A stretch of 64,000 bases of DNA from Persicaria tinctoria (lineage: Eukaryota > Streptophyta > Magnoliopsida > Caryophyllales > Polygonaceae): assembly GCA_037127255.1 (NCBI GenBank), contig JBANSL010000004.1, positions 73,244,627 through 73,308,626 on the forward strand, in the 5' to 3' direction. The translations under genes were made by a program, and so were the position numbers. This document shows positions 10,233 to 20,879 of this stretch, one piece after another. The notes under the pieces are model-generated. The model was given only the letters and a program-made list of their open reading frames with translations. It was not told where the DNA came from and made no database searches. Every line of letters begins with the position of its first letter. Within the stretch, counting starts at the first letter, position 1.

Positions 10233-11399
10233 CTTACTTTTTGCATATTTGCTTTATCATATTTGACATTTTGTGTGCATTATTTTCTTGGAATTGCTAC
10301 ATGGCTATTTTGGAATGCATTATTAATTTATGTGCTCATATGCATGTTTTCCAAAAAGTTTGAAAAAATGACCCCCATTGAAATTTTTTGAATAATGTCA
10401 TGGAAGCCTATATTGAACTCAACGATGCAAAATTGGATTCATTAGAGATATAGCATGAAATTGCCTAGTAAAGGGAAGTCACAATGAAGTGCATATTTGC
10501 TTGAAAACCATGAAAGGAGGTAAAATTTGAAGTTGCTTTTGACATATTGCATGATAAGATGATTGAGGACTTTATATTTCCATATAATGCTCATATTGTT
10601 ATATTCCTAGCCTTACCTATGCTTATGCATCACAAAAGCCATAATATGCCTTATTTCAAATATTGCTCCACATGATCTAAATATTGCCATTTTTTACCTT
10701 ATCCGGGGACTATGTTGAGAATGATGTTACATTATGGAGATTATCATATGGTGTTTGTGTTATTATCATTATTGGAGTTTGGAGGGAAATTGTTTGAAAT
10801 ATATGGAAAATTTAATGAGTGAAAGAAAATCCAATCACCTCAGGAGATAAAGGTAGATTGACCCTGCTCTCTGAGATAATAGTATGGAGAGATGGGACAC
10901 ATTGTGAGGAGTCCAAAGCACTAAGTATCCGGGACCATTCATGACACCCATGTTTGCGACTCGCGAGAAGGCAGTGCTGAGGTTAGAGAGGTAAAAGCAT
11001 TACTATGGAGAAAAGCAATATGAAAGGTGATGAATATTATGAAAAGGAATGTGGAAATTCAAGTTTGGAAATACTCCATTTCCCCGGATCAAAAAGCACC
11101 ACGTTGCCAAAAATTGCCCAACTTTTTAGCCTTTTACCAATCTACTCCTTCATGAGCTTAAATTAAAGTCTTCTTGATTATCAATGCTTTGTCACATAAA
11201 AATAATTTGTGCATAAACCTCCTTTTGTGAGTAGATGTTGCTCTTATATATTTGCACATGCATGGATCTGTGAAACTAGTACCTTTTCGAGGATGGTAAT
11301 TAATTGCAGGGTTATATAAGAATGAATCTAATATGTTGAGAGTTTTAATTTCTTCCCCTGAATGACAATTAAAAGTATTGCTTGAGGACAAGCAAGCTT

Positions 11400-11413
11400 A
11401 AGTATGGGGTGTT
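11400..11413 (+). promoter_or_regulatory. Polypurine tract before LTR C
   Basis: aagtatggggtgtt directly precedes the TGTTGTGAG terminus. The same tract precedes the LTRs at 59641 and (as aagtatggagtgtt) 62481. It fits the plus-strand primer position of Ty3/gypsy elements. Confidence 0.65.
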
Positions 11414-13298
11414 TGTTGTGAGCTGAATCTGCCATGTTTTACAATAACTTTTATATCGATTTCTGTATACATTGCATTCATTTGGGCTTAGATAGTACAG
11501 AACCTGTGTAGTTTATGTTTATTTGCCAAATTATGGGATCTACACCAGTTTCTGTTTAATTCGCAGAAATCGAGGCATTTTACAGCAGTTCTACAGAAGG
11601 TCGGAAAAGTTCGGAAAACCACTACAGAAGTCCAAGGTCAAAGCAGCGGAACCAGTCTGGGAATCAAGGCTACTCGATCTCGAGTAGGCCTTACTCGACC
11701 TAGACGAGCATGACCGAGCAACCTTGTCGACAAAGCCTGATCGAGAGAGCCAGACCACCCAGCTCCGGAGTCTACTCGATCTCGACAAGCCCTGGTCGAG
11801 ATCGACAAAGCCTAGGCACTATACCCGGAGTCGACAAGGAGAGGAGCTGCCCGAGAAGCCGAGAAAACCCTACTCGATCTCGACAAGCACTGGTCGAGAT
11901 CGACGAGCCGACCAGAGGTTGTCCGAGTCCATGTCGAGGAGGAGCTGTTCGACTAGACAGAACCCGAGCCCTACTCGACATCGAGTACAGCTACTCGAGG
12001 TCGACGAAGCCTGGAGCCCAGATCCCGCCCTGACGAGTAGAGCCACCCGAGGAGACCAAGTCGACATCACCACTCTACTCGAGCTCAACGAGCCCTTGTC
12101 GACGTCGACGAGCGCCTGAGTCCAGATCCGAGCCAGTCGAGTAAACCTACCCGAGGAGACCTAGTCGGCAACACTTTTCTACTCGAGGTCGACTACGTCT
12201 TGCCGAGGTCGATGGGCACCAGTTAGCCGAAGACGAGGAATCCTACTCGAGGTCGACGAGCCCTTGTCGAGGTCGAGTAGGCCAGTGTCCAAAAACACGT
12301 CAACGAAGACCTGTCCGAGTAGACTTGGGATTCCTTGGGGCCGAAGGTGGAAGATTCTATCCAAATCCATCAAGTTCTATCCATGGAAGATGCAATCTAT
12401 CAAGACATGAAGACCTACCTTATTTAGTTTTATCTTTTCCTTTTAGATTTATTTCCATTAGGTCTTTTATTTATCTTTTAGCAATTTAGATATAATTTTA
12501 GATAGAGATAGATATCTTCTTTCCTAGAATAGCTAGGGAATGAAGGCTATAAATAAAGCCCATGGGGCTGGTTTTTCATTCATTCCAGTTCAGATCCAAT
12601 TTCAAAGACAATTAGTTAGTTCCATTCAGAGATACAGTTTAGGAAGTTTAAGGTTTTTAAGGTTTTGGCTTACAGCGAAAGTTGATTGCCAGGATTGTAA
12701 AGGCTTTGAATATAGTTAATGCAAGTTTCTTCTTTTACATCAATGTCTGTTATTGCAATGAGGCGTGAGTAGTCCACCCACTTCTGGGGCTGGGGTGAGC
12801 CCGACGGTGGCCATGTGAGGCGATGTTCTAGGTCGAGTTGTGTTTTCTTCTGTTTTTGTCAATTTTCACTTTCTGTCGACTTGTCTCTTGTCGATCTCGA
12901 CTAGAGGTTGTCGAGATCGAGTTGCCTTTTGTCTGTCGAGTTGTGTTGTTTTCGATTCTGAGTTCTTTGTTGTCGACTGCCTTTGTCAATCTCGAGGAGC
13001 TGTTGTCGAGATCAACCAGCCTTTGCCTTTACTTTTCGTTTCTACTTTGCTTTGTCTTTTCTGTTTTGCTTTTATTTGTTATTTTCTGCCTTTATTTCTT
13101 TTGTTTCTGTCTTTTCTGCTACTGTTGTGAGAATTTACAGCTACCTGAGAACTGCTGACGTGCTTCCTCGTGGATTCGATCCTGACTTTTCTCTTACTAC
13201 AACGGGAGGAAGTCTTGTATTTATTTGCTGAGACAGGGAAGTCAGTCTGAACTATATTTTATATTTATTACATACTTGACCATCCTCCTGCAACAACA
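11414..13298 (+). repeat. LTR C (Athila-like, internally deleted, 1885 bp)
   Basis: This copy is nearly identical to LTR A, with the same termini and a TATA box at 12548-12555. It lacks about 414 bp: the sequence jumps at about 12824 from gaggcgatg to ttctaggtcgag. The missing block carries the tggattaattatgtg region and the first part of the second motif array. It serves as 5' LTR to the truncated gag that follows. Confidence 0.88.
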
Positions 13299-13302
13299 AA
13301 TT

Positions 13303-13320
13303 TGGCGCCGTTGCCGGGGA
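13303..13320 (+). other. Primer binding site for tRNA-Asp (third unit)
   Basis: This is the same 18-mer and spacer as at 4171, directly after LTR C. Confidence 0.9.
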
Positions 13321-13382
13321 GGCTATCAATCGCGCCTTAGGTAGTCAGTTCTCACTGTTTCTTTGAGTGAACTCGCAGGTGT

Positions 13383-13649
13383 ATGCGCCGTTCTCGTATC
13401 CAACCTGAGTTTGACGCCCTAGACGAACCAGAACGCCTCTTTCACATCAGAGCTCAACTACAAAGAGCCATGTCGGCTGCGGAGACACAAGAACAACTGA
13501 TCCAGAGGCTTAGGGCGGAAATAGAAGCCAACAATGCTGCTCTCGCCACTCAGAGAGCAGAGAGGGAACAAGCGAATGAGCGCGCAAGGCAAGCGGAAAC
13601 TGAGCTTGCCCAATACCCAACTACAGCTGAGGATTATATGCATCCCACG
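13383..13649 (+). pseudogene. Truncated gag of Athila-like element
   Basis: The first ~89 codons match the gag frame starting at 4251 almost exactly (MRRSRIQPEF against MRRSGIQPEF), including the N-terminal coiled coil. Homology stops after DYMHPTL, where a scrambled junction begins; the frame then runs on to a stop at 13682 through LTR-derived filler. The gag core, knuckle and protease are all absent. Confidence 0.85.
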
Positions 13650-13823
13650 CTCGAGTATTTACAGCTACCTGAGAACTGCTGACGTGCTTCCTCGCTCGAG
13701 TATTTACAACTACAAAGAGCCATGTCGGCTGCTGACGTATTTACAGCTAGCTGAGGATTATATGCATCCCACGCTCGAGTATTTACAGCGTGAGGATTAT
13801 ATGCATCCCACGCTCGAGTATTT
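13650..13823 (+). other. Patchwork junction of short gag and LTR scraps
   Basis: About 170 bases consist of short copies of other places in the family. They include an LTR-end piece (atttacagctacctgag, as at 4002), a gag piece (caactacaaagagccatg, as at 4322), and two copies of gaggattatatgcatccc (as at 4496). The linker ctcgagtattt recurs at four boundaries and also occurs at 63491 in the ORF leader of a different subfamily. This is the signature of repeated template switching or polymerase-theta-like filler synthesis. Confidence 0.75.
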
Positions 13824-14019
13824 GTTTCTGTCTTTTCTGCTGCTGTTGTGAGAATTTACAGCTACCTGAGAACTGCTGACGTGCTTCCTCGTGGATTCGA
13901 TCTTGACTTTTCTCTTACTACAACGGGAGGAAGTCTTGTATTTATTTGCTGAGACAGGGAAGTCAGTCTGAACTATATTTTATATTTATTACATACTTGA
14001 CCATCCTCCTGCAACAACA
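13824..14019 (+). repeat. LTR D fragment (3' terminal ~196 bp)
   Basis: From tgtttctgtcttttctg to ACAACA this matches the last 200 bp of LTR A. It ends the cluster and is followed by aaggt, the candidate right TSD. Confidence 0.85.
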
Positions 14020-16496
14020 AAGGTCCTAGCTAGAAGTGTCGGTAGGTAGTGGGGTGCGTGGTGTGAGCGTGTGGCATAGGAGGGGATGAGAGATCTAAGG
14101 GTGGATCGGGAGGATTCTTGAGGGGAGGTGTTGGGAGACGGATTGATGTGCTAAGGAAGGTGTCTAGATAGTCTATGAGCGAATCATGGGTGACGTTGAG
14201 GATGACCGACTAAGGAATATCTAAGGAATGTAAAAATTTAGAACTAGGTTGTATGTGTGGTAATTGGGAGCAGTCTTGGTAGAGGATGAGGTTGAGGAAT
14301 CGCTAAGGAGGAATAGTGTGAGGTTGATGGAGGAATTATCGATCTTGGATATTAGGTTGATCATATCAGGGACGTACGTGTGACGAGTATTTGGGGATTG
14401 TTAGATGGGATTGGTAGTGCTTGAAGAATTCGTGAGTGAAGAAATTTCTAGATGCGTTGCTGGAGGATTTCGGCATAGGGAATGGATCGAGAATCATGAG
14501 TGGAGGTTATTGTAGCTATTGAGGTATTTAAGGATGTGAGATGAATCTTCGAGGAAAGGTTGTTAGCTAGGCAAGGATGTCATTAAGATTTCTAGTAAGA
14601 CTATGGGCTTGAGGCAATTTAGGGATATGAAGAGATGAGGAACTAGAGTAGGATGACTTGAGGATTTCGAATGGTTAAGGTTTAGTAAGATTTGGAATGG
14701 TGAAAGTTGGGAATATGCTGGGAAGAGGATCTAGGGTAGATCGGCTTGAGGGGTCATGAGTGGTTCAGGTTTCGCGAGCTTCGGAATGGGATGAGTAGGT
14801 AGAATCCATGGTTGGTCTTTGAGAATAGGCGCTAGTGATGAGGCCTTGGAAATTCAGGATAGAGGGTAGTGCTAGATTGGATTCTACGATAGAGTTGTCG
14901 AGGATTTGGACTAGAGTGTCAGGTGTGAGATGGATGATTTGAGTTAGGTTTCTAGAGGTGGATGGTTAGTGAGAGTGGTTAGTGGTGCGAGGAGTATGAT
15001 CAGGTTAGCAAGGTGAGTTGAGATGTCTCTTTTGGGAAATGATGGTCAGGTGGAGTCTTGAGAACCTAGGAAGAGTCGATCAGCGAGATTGTTGAGCAGT
15101 GTCTAGATCGATCGTGAGAGTGGTTAAGTAGAGGACTTGGGATTTCAATTAGAATGTAAAGATGGGACTAGTAGAGGACCCCTAGGACGAGGGTGTGCTT
15201 TATAGGGAGTCTTGGTAGTTGGTCGAGGTGGTGAGCTTGGCGGAATAGAGGAATTGTGTGATTGGGAACTCCGAGATATGAGTTTAGATGGCTCGAGGGC
15301 ATATGAGTTGGGATACCTAGTAATTAAATTGGGATGTAGGCCTTGAATTGCGGATAGTTTTGAGGCTATAGAGATTGTATGCTAAGCTGAGTGCAATGGT
15401 ATATAGAACTAGTATCATATTTGAGTTGGTAGACTTAGGTGAGGTTGATCTTGATGCAAGAGATGATGAGTAGTGGCGTGTCTTGTTATGGTTGATGGTT
15501 ATAGACAGGTTTTCTTTGGGATGTGATCTAGTGTTATGCTTTACTTTAGGCCGAATGTTGGGCGAATTCTATGCTTAAACGATGTTGATTCCATGATGTA
15601 TTGGCGTAGACAATAGTGGGCTGCTAGTACTAACATAGTTATCCCCTGAATTTGATGAAATGCTAGTGTACGAAAGTACTTGTTTGCCTCTAATGCGATG
15701 ACGCTTGGTGGTTAGCATGAGTATGATGTGCTATCTGATTGATATGACGTGATTATCTTATTGATGCGATGTGATGTGATGGACCCTACTATGAATGATA
15801 CTATGCCAGATATGTTATATTATTGACTATCCTTGACATGGATATGATATGATTCTATACTGAACGATTGCTATGGTATACAACGCCTTGAATGGGAATT
15901 GCTAGGATGTTACAACCAAATAGATGAACTTTGATTCTGACTTGAAACCTAGGAAGAAAATTGGGATTAGCCTTAGAGGTGGATGACTCCAACTCATGAA
16001 ATTTGAAGCTTGCTTGACTAACATCGGGTTAAGGGGTTTTGAATCATGTCAAAAGGAACTAACTTGGATTTTGGGAAATTTAACGCGATTGAGAATTTCA
16101 ATGATTTTGAAACCAAACCTTTTCGAACTAAGATCCCCCTTGAAACTTTCCAACCGAGCTTGCATTATGACGCCCCACGAAGTGGATACGGGCATTTTAT
16201 AGGGGCCCTTATAGACTGTTTGCTAAGACCTAGTGGAGACGTTGTAATGCTTTCGAGTTATGATATAATCGAGAAGTCGGGGTAAGGATGTGGTAGGGGC
16301 CCATATCACACTCTCGCTACGACCTATGAGGAATATTATGACCATGACGATGATGTTGTAAGGATCTCATAGGGGCACTTATGAGGCACTTACGGGATCA
16401 ATGGAATGGTCCTTGGACTCCCCTACTTCCAACTTCATCCCCTGCCTTGTTTTGATTTTAGTCTCGGGGACGAGACTTGTTTTTAGAGGTGGATGA
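14020..16496 (+). other. 3' internal region of a chromovirus-like element, non-coding
   Basis: I see no recognisable domain; short frames near 15996-16285 match nothing I know. The end is diagnostic: gtctcggggacgagactt at about 16461-16478 parallels the cggggacgaaattc-type phrase preceding the 3' LTR in Tekay/Del-type chromoviruses. It is followed by a purine tract, tagaggtggatga, directly before the LTR. Similar tagaggtggatg words also occur at about 14953 and 15974. Confidence 0.5.
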
Positions 16497-19400
16497 TGTA
16501 AAGGCTCGGATTTTTAAATCCTAATTTTTTTTGGAAAAAGGAAAATCAAAATGAATTTAGAAGCGGAATTTAACGGAAAACTCGCTAACTCGGATTTTTG
16601 AACTCTTAAAGCGAATTCCACCCCAATTTTAACTTTAAAGATCGAATCCGTCATTTTATCTAGGGATCTGAAATAAACTTTGCGATGTCGATATCTTCGA
16701 AATTTTGAAGCGTCATTTTGATCGAGTCGAAATAAGATTGTGAGAGCGAGTTTCGGGGTTTATCTTTCCGGATATTTTGTTTTTGGGACTTGAAGAGCAC
16801 ATTTCAATTTGTCTTGTTCCCCCTCCAAATTTGTGATTTCTCACCCACTCTCTCTCCCCCTTTCTTTTGACTACAGATGTCAGATGGAACCCAACCTCAC
16901 CCTCCAGCCTTGCTCTCTCTCTATATTGGGTTAGGCACCCACTCCTCTTTAGTTCTTCCCTCACTTACCTTATTCTCCAATTGAGGCAAAGATGTCAAAC
17001 CTTCCTCCTAATTTTATACAGTCCTCCACGCCAACCTGGACCCCTTCCTCTGTCCGATGGTGACACTACAGCTCCCCACTGTATTCTCCAGCTTGAATTT
17101 TAAATTAAAGCCCATCAATTACACACCCTCATCCCTACTCTCCTTATCCTCTTCACCAAATAACCCCCACAAGAACACCTTCCTTGCCTTTTTTCTCCCG
17201 AGCGCCCAGGAGCTCCAGCTGCCAGTCGTCATCCCTCTTCCTTCAAGCCTCACAGCACCTCCATTCTCCTCTTTTCTTGCCGCCGAAAACCACCGCTGCA
17301 ACCCCTGTTTCGTTTTGAGCAAACCAAGGCCGCGGGCAGCTCCTTCTCTCCCTCTTCCTCGTCCGACCAGCAGCAGCACAACCGCCATCTTCAGCCTCCT
17401 CATCCCAGCATCGACGAACCGAGAAGCAACCCAGTAGCGGCCCTTAGCCATTGACGCCGAGCCCATCACCCCTGTTTCGCCCGAGAAGCCTCTGTAAGCC
17501 TTCAATCCTTCGATTTCCAATCGAAAACCTTGTAAAGGTTCCCCCTTTAACCTCCTTCATCCTTCCTAGGCCACGCTTGGTTGATTCCGACCTCGGCAAA
17601 GCCAAATCGCGCCTCCGACGACGATTCCCGGCGACGACCTCGAGAACCTCGGTGAGCATCCTTAACCCCCCCTCCAGCCCGCGTTCTGTTATTTATGAAT
17701 TCCTGTGTGCATCTTCCTTGGCTAACTATTCGGAGAGTAGTGAGATTGCGAGAGCGAGAGTGGTCGGAGAGAGGTCGGCGAGTGTCCAGTGAGCTCGGGA
17801 ACGCGAGGGGCAAGCGCGGGTGAGAGAGAGAGCTTGAGCGGGAGAGGGTGCGTGTTCAGGAGCGGCAAGACTAGACGAGCGAGCTCGAGAGCAGAGCCAT
17901 GGAGCCTAGGACGGCGGTGGAGGAGCAGCACCTGCGGGAGCCCTGCCCTTTTCCTCCACTCTCCTTTCCGTCGAATGAAGAGCTGGGTAAGGAAGATGAA
18001 CAGAAGTTATGGGTCTCATTCTCAATTGACACATCAGCCGCCACGTCACTAGGGCCCATTTCCTTGTTTTAAACCTCAGCTTCGATCAGAATTGGGAATA
18101 GGAGAATGATATGTTGGGCCTATATCCTTTGGGCCGAGTTGGGTGGTTTTAAAACAATAGATAAGATTGGGCCTAATCCTTTCCGAAAATAAAAGCAAAT
18201 CAATTTGGATCCATTTTGTAAATAAAATTCGGTTGGAGGTCTAGCAAAATAAAAGGGTGGTTTTTTGGTAATTTAAAATGAAAGGGGGTCGGTTTTAGTG
18301 ATTTTAAAAAGGCTGATTTTATTAAATAAAAATAGTTGGGATTTTTAAGGGATTTGGAAATATTTATGAAAGTGTTTAATAAAAGGGTATTTAAAATACT
18401 ATATAATATTATGTAAGATTTAAAATAATAAAATATTATTATTGAGATTTAAAGGTATTATATCATGGTTATTTAAAAATATGATATTATGATACTTGGA
18501 TCTTAGAAAAGGAAATTTGGCGAATATTTTCCTAAGGTCGGAATTCCTAACTATTTGACTTGGGGATTTCAAACGGTTTTCGGGACTAACTTGATAATTA
18601 TGTGATCGATGACTAACTAGCATGTTGATATGATTGATTGACTTATAGCATGATGTTATGATATCAATATGATTGTGAAGTATGAATTATGATATGTCCT
18701 TAAATATAAAGGTAGGAATATGATCTATATATATGAGGTGATGATACATGTTATTGTATATTGTTATATGATATGACGATAAGTTAAAGCATGATGAGAT
18801 GTTGAGATAATGAGTTGAGGTGGTACTTGATGAGTTATATTGAGACCTTGCGATGAAAAATGGGATGAGTCGAAAGCATGATGATGAAATATTCATTGCG
18901 TGACCTTATATGGAAATGTGTGTGCTTGTATGTTTGAATAGATAGACTTATATTCTCATTATGAATACTAGGTGATCTTAAATTGTATGATTGCTACCTT
19001 GCTGTTCTGCACCGCCAGGTAAGTCTCTTCGGAGCTTACTCAGATTGAATAGAGCTATTCCCTGCTTTAGGTGCATGATATACTAGGTGCTTGCATTCAT
19101 GATCAACATGCCATGTAGTATCATGCTAGGTTGCATCGACCGTTGAGCATTCTATTTCTTTATGTGTATGTAAACAAAACGGCCGTTATCTGTGAAGTAA
19201 CTAGAGTCATTGCTAGGGTTATAGGACGATCCAGTCTCATCGGGTCACGTCATGAGTCAATCGAGTCATGAACTTCCTTATATTATGAGATGCATGCGGG
19301 CTTTATTGTGGAGCGGGTTAGGCATGCATGCCGCCCGATTATGATGGAATGCATTCACGAGCTGGCCAGTCTCCGCCCTATCGGAAGGGGGTGGAGGTAG

Positions 19401-20005
19401 GAGAGGGATATATCACTTTGTATTTTGTGCTAAGGCCTTATTATTATTATGTACTTGATTTTAGGAACATGTTAGTGTGTTAATATCCCGCCATGCATCT
19501 AGAAGCATCTTTAGTAGGTATAGCGTATATGTGTGCTTAGGGTTGGGATGCAGAGCTAAAGTGGGCATCGATCTGATCCCGCCCCCTATCAATTTTTTTA
19601 GGTATCTGTTATGCTTACTACTATTGATGCTGATTTGAGTCCATGACCGCTGGGTCTAACATGGCGGAACGATAGAATTGAGATTTCAACTTCACCAATT
19701 TAATTACGGCTCGAATTTGAATGGTTGATCATATTTTGACCCGGCTCTGCCGTGGCACCCCTTTGTATTATGCTTTACTTCCGCTATTTGTGTGACATTT
19801 GGTTTTCCACGCTTAGACTTATGACAGGTACAGGGGACTTCCCCGGGGATTCAAACAATCTCTTCGAATTTTGGGTGTGAATTCCCACTTGAAAACGCTA
19901 GAGTAGAATTTCGAACCTTCAACCTGTACTCGGGGCGCAAGATCCTAACGAGGGGTTTTCATCCCTCGAAACGTAACCCGGGAATCATAATCCCGGGCCG
20001 TTACA
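16497..20005 (+). repeat. Chromovirus (Tekay-like) LTR, 3509 bp
   Basis: It begins TGTAAAGGCTCGG and ends GGGCCGTTACA. A second copy at 46882-50262 shares both ends and long internal blocks (for example ccagtctccgccctatcgg at about 19367 and 49628, and ggtacaggggacttccc at about 19829 and 50086). Because a PPT-like tract precedes it and no primer site follows, it is the 3' LTR of an element whose 5' end is outside or destroyed. It contains pyrimidine-rich gene-like stretches (about 17000-17800), but their frames differ between the two LTRs, so I do not call genes there. Confidence 0.8.
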
Positions 20006-20700
20006 TAACTAATAAATGTTGAATAAGATCTTATAATAACTAATAAGTTCTTATTATTAGAATACTATATGAGTGTGTTTTAAGGAAAATTCATATAAGT
20101 AGCTAATTAATAAATTTTGAATAAAACCTTATATTAAGTGATAAATTCTTATTAGAATACTACAATTAAGGTTATTTTTTTTAGGAAAACTCATATAAGT
20201 AACTAATAAATGTTCAATAAGATCTTAAATTAACTAATAAGTTATTATTAGAATACTATAAGATTATGTTTTTAGGAAAACTCATATAAGTAGCTATTAA
20301 GTGTTGAATAAAACTTTATTTTAAGTAATAAATTCTTATTAGAATATTATAAGGGTGTTTTTTTTAGGAAAACTCATATAAATGACTAATAAATATTTAA
20401 TAAAATTTATATTAAGTAATAAATTCTTATCAGAATATTTTAAGGGTATGTTTTGAGAAAAACTCATATAAGTGAATAATAAATATTTAATAAAACCTTA
20501 TATTAAGTAACAAATTCTTATTATAATATTATAAGGATATGTTTTAAGGAAAACTCAAATAAGTAACTAATAAATGTTTAAAAAACCTTATATTAAGTAA
20601 TAAATTCTTATTAAAATATTATAAGAGTAAGTTTTGAGGAAAAATCATATAAGTAATGAATAAATGTTTAATAAAACCTTATATTAACTAATATTGATAT
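20006..20700. repeat. AT-rich tandem repeat, ~91-bp unit
   Basis: About seven units are marked by tcatataagt preceded by ggaaaa, at 20091, 20191, 20282, 20374, 20464, 20555 and 20645. Spacings are 90-92 bp after a first interval of 100. Units diverge moderately by short indels. The array starts immediately after the LTR end at 20005. Confidence 0.85.
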
Positions 20701-20879
20701 TTAAAAAATTCACATAAGATACCGGTTCCTGACTGATTTAATGATGTTGGGTTAAATATTATAAAAACGTATAAATATCTAATTAAATTTGATAAAAACT
20801 TATCGGAAATATATATTTAATGATAAATAGATGTATTGATAGTTTTATTTTGTAGATTTAAATTGTGAAATAAAAAAAA

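Larger units (their letters stand above)
9923..11413 (+). other. 3' untranslated region of Athila-like element
   Basis: This non-coding tail links the pol remnant to LTR C. Homologous tails occur at 58413-59640 and 61823-62480. Two purine tracts of the form aagtatgggg lie in it: 10212-10232 (internal) and 11400-11413 (adjacent to the LTR). No convincing reading frame is seen. Confidence 0.75.
1868..14019 (+). mobile_element. Athila/Tat-like Ty3-gypsy multi-LTR cluster
   Basis: Four LTRs or LTR pieces lie in the same orientation (1868-4166, 7013-9196, 11414-13298, 13824-14019), separated by three different incomplete internal regions: gag-protease; integrase tail plus 3' UTR; and truncated gag. 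The full-length LTRs start TGTTGTGAG and end ACAACA, a 6-bp inverted repeat. The primer binding site matches the 3' end of tRNA-Asp, and the protease has the DLG-type active site seen in Athila-like elements. No reverse transcriptase or RNase H is present. The chain is bounded by gaggt/aaggt, so I infer unequal LTR recombination or aberrant reverse transcription rather than independent insertions. Confidence 0.8.

Noticed and set aside
17057..17520. Serine/proline-rich frames inside the chromovirus LTR (also 47318-47916)
   Set aside because: The two LTRs share non-coding blocks, but these frames are not conserved between them; pyrimidine-rich leader sequence explains them.
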